DNA from: Gluconobacter sp. P1C6_b
GTDB taxonomy: Bacteria > Pseudomonadota > Alphaproteobacteria > Acetobacterales > Acetobacteraceae
DNA: 64,000 bases
Assembly (NCBI RefSeq): GCF_018811945.1
Contig: NZ_JACRVU010000003.1
Location: 206,897-270,896, forward strand
Direction: 5' to 3'
Shown: piece after piece, positions 62,129 through 64,000 of the stretch
Position numbering within the stretch: the first letter of the stretch is position 1
Layout: each line of letters starts with the position of its first letter
Notes under the pieces: generated by a model
Databases searched by the model: none
What the model was told of the DNA's origin: nothing
The model's input: the letters and a program-made list of their open reading frames with translations, nothing else
Made by a program: the position numbers and the translations under genes

Positions 62129-62445
62129 GCCAGGTCTCCTGATCGGATGCAGGGGGCCGGAACTCGGATTACCGGACGATAATAACGGATGCCGATGCGC
62201 CCCTCGGGCACGTCTGGACCCTCGTAATATTCCGCGATCACCCATCCGACGGGCGGAATCGTGATGCGCCCCCACGGCTCCACATTGATTTGGCGGCGCC
62301 ATCTTTTACCTGGCGTTGTCCCCGTTGGGAGTGAGCAACTGTATTCAGGCAGACTTTCGAAATAAGCCAGTGTTCCGAACAGGGGAGGCCGCTGCCGATG
62401 CTTTTCCTTGGCGATTTCAACGGCCTGTTTCAGGTCTGGGCTCAT
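62125..62445 (-). CDS. Phage-type hypothetical protein
   Basis: The 106-residue protein starts M-S-P-D-L-K-Q-A-V-E-I-A-K-E-K-H and has Y-Y-E-G-P-D-V-P-E-G-R-I-G-I-R-Y-Y. No family recognised. Four-base overlaps on both sides. Confidence 0.65.
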   Translation of the reverse strand: MSPDLKQAVEIAKEKHRQRPPLFGTLAYFESLPEYSCSLPTGTTPGKRWRRQINVEPWGRITIPPVGWVIAEYYEGPDVPEGRIGIRYYRPVIRVPAPCIRSGDLA

Positions 62446-62636
62446 GCTGATTTCTCCGCAAGAGTGCGCAGTTCAACGACCCAGCCATCCCCGAAAGCAT
62501 CTTGGCCACTCCGATATGCAAGTGCTACGGCATCCTCGATCTTCGCTGCGCCGATATCAGGCCATGATTTACGGGCGCATAGCCTGCCGGCCATGAAGCG
62601 ACTATCATTATCGTTGGCTACCGGTTTCCCGCTCAT
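62442..62636 (-). CDS. Small phage-type protein
   Basis: The 64-residue protein starts M-S-G-K-P-V-A-N-D-N-D-S-R-F and carries A-V-A-L-A-Y-R-S-G-Q-D-A-F-G-D-G-W. It overlaps both neighbours by four bases. Function unknown. Confidence 0.6.
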   Translation of the reverse strand: MSGKPVANDNDSRFMAGRLCARKSWPDIGAAKIEDAVALAYRSGQDAFGDGWVVELRTLAEKSA

Positions 62637-62758
62637 GCCGGGTCTCCTGCAAACGGCGCCCAGACGACTTCATATCCATGCATTTCAAAAAACTCGGCAT
62701 CCGACTGATTCGACGTGTGACGCCATGCAGCCCATGGCCCGGGACGATATTTCCACAT
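62633..62758 (-). CDS. Very small phage-type protein (41 aa)
   Basis: The product M-W-K-Y-R-P-G-P-W-A-A-W-R-H is aromatic-rich. ATG 62758 overlaps the upstream stop as ATGA; an upstream frame to 62818 runs inside the neighbouring gene and was not used. The coupling supports it being real. Confidence 0.55.
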   Translation of the reverse strand: MWKYRPGPWAAWRHTSNQSDAEFFEMHGYEVVWAPFAGDPA

Positions 62759-63255
62759 CACACCCCTCCCTCGCGTGTGAGGGAGGAAATCTTCAACCTC
62801 ACTTCTTCCGGTACACACTCAATCAGAAACTCAGTCGAAACCCCCGGGGCAAGAAAACCGCCAGCATTATTCCCACACGCGATTAATGCATCTCTCAATC
62901 GGTCGCGCTCCCCCTCCAGCTTCCCCACCCGATCCTCCAGCGCGGCGACGTTGGCGGGGTGGGTGTAGAGGGGGAGCGTGTTGTGCGATGCTTTTCTGCG
63001 GTACAGAACAAGCTCGCAATGAGGGAATGCCTCGCTCGGCAGTTGGCCAGGAATTGCCCAAGCAACCGGTTCCTGCCGCTCCGCATCCTTCCGGCGCTGT
63101 TCCGCCGCGCCTCGGGCTTCGGCTTCTGCGATATGCTGCGTCGCCGCGTCTCGGTCATCGACGTATGAGAATGTGCCCTCTTCTCCGAATTGAGAAGCAA
63201 GCGCCTCTATCTGCTCATCCCGCGTCCGAACCGGCTTGTTCTGTTCGTCGATCAT
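62758..63255 (-). CDS. Phage-type protein with coiled coil
   Basis: The 165-residue protein has an Ala/Glu/Arg-rich helix, P-L-Y-T-H-P-A-N-V-A-A-L (a motif common in small phage proteins such as Ea22 relatives), a short coiled coil (L-E-D-R-V-G-K-L-E-G-E-R-D-R-L) and a C-terminal helical part. ATG 63255 overlaps the upstream stop. Function unknown. Confidence 0.7.
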   Translation of the reverse strand: MIDEQNKPVRTRDEQIEALASQFGEEGTFSYVDDRDAATQHIAEAEARGAAEQRRKDAERQEPVAWAIPGQLPSEAFPHCELVLYRRKASHNTLPLYTHPANVAALEDRVGKLEGERDRLRDALIACGNNAGGFLAPGVSTEFLIECVPEEVRLKISSLTREGGV

Positions 63256-63356
63256 TCCCCATCTCCCCGGCACGCATCAAAAACACTGTCGTCAGACCGC
63301 CTGTCCGGCGCGGGGCCGAGAAGGTGGGTCAGTAGCTTGGTGAAGAAGCGGGTCAT
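63252..63356 (-). CDS. 34-residue ORF between coupled phage genes
   Basis: M-T-R-F-F-T-K-L-L-T-H-L-L-G-P-A-P-D opens a 34-codon frame whose start overlaps the upstream stop and whose stop overlaps the downstream start, each as ATGA. The same overlap joins the neighbouring genes, so it is probably translated. It is below usual gene-calling size. Confidence 0.6.
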   Translation of the reverse strand: MTRFFTKLLTHLLGPAPDRRSDDSVFDACRGDGE

Positions 63357-63781
63357 TTCGCGGCGCTCCGGATGTCTGCACCGCAGTCTAACGCCGCATT
63401 AACTTTTCCCTCCCAATATTGGGCATCAGAAAGTTTCGGGTTCCGACATTTGGACCATTGGTCACGCAGATCGTCACAAACCTTCGCGCAACGCTCTCTC
63501 TCCGCCGCCACAGCCTCGGCAATGGCGCGTTCGAGTATGGGGCCAACGCCACACATTATCTCAAGCAAAGGACGGCTGAGTTCGTCACCGCAAGAGCCAT
63601 ACTCTGCGAGGTAGCAGTCCGTATGTGGCCCCATGACATATTCGCCGCCCTTATAGCCGTCGAACTCTTTGCCGAGAGCTGACTTCGCTTCGGCAAGCAT
63701 GTCAGCAATCGTGACGTTTGAACGCGCTTCAAATGCTAAGCTGGAATAATCTGGAGGGTTCGAAAAACCTTCTGGATTTGA
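63353..63781 (-). pseudogene. Phage-type gene interrupted by an IS
   Basis: The frame continues upstream through the IS junction, so the original 5' end is displaced. Before it the product contains A-K-S-A-L-G-K-E-F-D-G-Y-K-G-G-E and R-E-R-C-A-K-V-C-D-D-L-R-D-Q-W, typical of small phage proteins. A shortened gene could start at ATG 63703 (117 codons including stop), but no ribosome site is seen. Confidence 0.6.
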
Positions 63782-64000
63782 GGGTTCCTCTGTGATTCCA
63801 TCTCTCCTGCGTTGATTGGGGATGATGGCAGATGAAGCAGCCTGGTTTCTTTGATGTTGAAGAGCGGCTGGCCCGGTTAAGCGGGCTTGGCGATCAGCTT
63901 GAGGCATTTTCCCGGACTGTGGATTTTGAGGTGTTCCGCCCTGATCTGGAGAAGGCTCTGGCCTATTCAGATGGGAGCAAAGGTGGACGACCGCCGTTTG
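63782..64000 (+). mobile_element. IS5-family (IS1031 type) insertion sequence, left end
   Basis: The IS is inferred to begin at GGGTTCCTCTGTGATTCC, after the trinucleotide TGA (63779-63781), which fits the TNA target of this group. The transposase starts 50 bases inside. The right end lies beyond the window, so the boundary is estimated. Confidence 0.75.
63832..64000 (+). CDS. IS5-family transposase, N-terminal part
   Basis: The 56 residues seen begin M-K-Q-P-G-F-F-D-V-E-E-R-L-A-R-L-S-G and continue E-K-A-L-A-Y-S-D-G-S-K-G-G-R-P-P-F, which I recognise as the N-terminus of IS5-family transposases abundant in Gluconobacter and Acetobacter. The frame is open at the window end. Confidence 0.9.
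   Translation, partial: MKQPGFFDVEERLARLSGLGDQLEAFSRTVDFEVFRPDLEKALAYSDGSKGGRPPF

Larger units (their letters stand above)
60022..63781. mobile_element. Second integrated element (prophage-like), left part
   Basis: An integrase beside the tRNA-Glu repeat, an overlapping excisionase, and a leftward string of small phage-type genes form the start of another island. It was presumably in the tRNA-Glu site before or after the first element, giving a tandem array. The right end is outside the window; an IS interrupts it at 63782. Confidence 0.8.

Noticed and set aside
1..64000. CRISPR array or cas genes
   Set aside because: No regularly spaced repeats or Cas-like proteins were seen.

Overview
The window is about 60% GC and reads as the chromosome of an acetic acid bacterium, most likely Gluconobacter or a close relative (Acetobacteraceae, Alphaproteobacteria). 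The basis is alphaproteobacterial synteny (dusB-ntrC-ntrY-ntrX-hfq-hflX), acetic-acid-bacterium-like proteins throughout, and an IS5-family transposase start of the type common in Gluconobacter and Acetobacter. Genus and species are inferred from recall of protein families, not from a search.

Positions 1-43754 are ordinary, densely packed core genome. In order they hold: an RlpA tail, a YihY/BrkB membrane protein, a type III ornithine decarboxylase with a structured leader, a Mop/TOBE protein, a Fur-box-preceded pair of unknown genes, and a complete molybdenum-cofactor operon (moeA-moaA-moaC-mobA/moaD fusion-moaE). Divergent from that operon are xdhC and mocA, so a molybdenum hydroxylase needing the MCD form of the cofactor probably exists elsewhere. 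Then come ilvE, rplM-rpsI, an exported protein with an SDR-like partner, GDP-mannose synthesis (xanB type), a DMT transporter, tRNA-His, an SDR, a SulP transporter, OpgC, the hflX/hfq/ntr/dusB block with a degenerate NtrC and no NtrB, an alpha/beta hydrolase with a TIM-barrel isomerase, pyrD, a large MscS channel, a small gene broken by a 7-bp duplication, an MDR oxidoreductase, a UbiH-like monooxygenase, a nitroreductase, and a histidine operon (hisB-unknown-hisH-GNAT::hisA-hisF-hisE-HIT) ending at tRNA-Glu(CTC).

Positions 43708-60021 are a roughly 16.3-kb integrative and mobilizable element. It is inserted in the 3' half of tRNA-Glu and bounded by a perfect 47-bp direct repeat. It carries an integrase with matching arm-type repeats near both ends, an excisionase-like protein, a MobA/MobL relaxase with a second membrane protein overprinted inside it, and a three-gene operon ending in a DotA/TraY homologue preceded by a TraX/IcmV-like protein. 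It also carries a serine recombinase, an RHH-YfbU regulator with a clear palindromic operator, and a probable Rep protein whose leader contains a candidate antisense RNA. No other type IVB secretion genes and no coupling protein are present. The element therefore looks like a parasite of a helper conjugation system that brings its own DotA/TraY subunit, which is the most interesting feature of the window.

From 60022 onward a second integrated element abuts the first. It has its own integrase beside the same repeat, an overlapping excisionase, and a leftward operon of small phage-type genes joined by ATGA overlaps, including a 34-codon gene. It is interrupted at 63782 by the left end of an IS5/IS1031-type insertion sequence that runs off the window.
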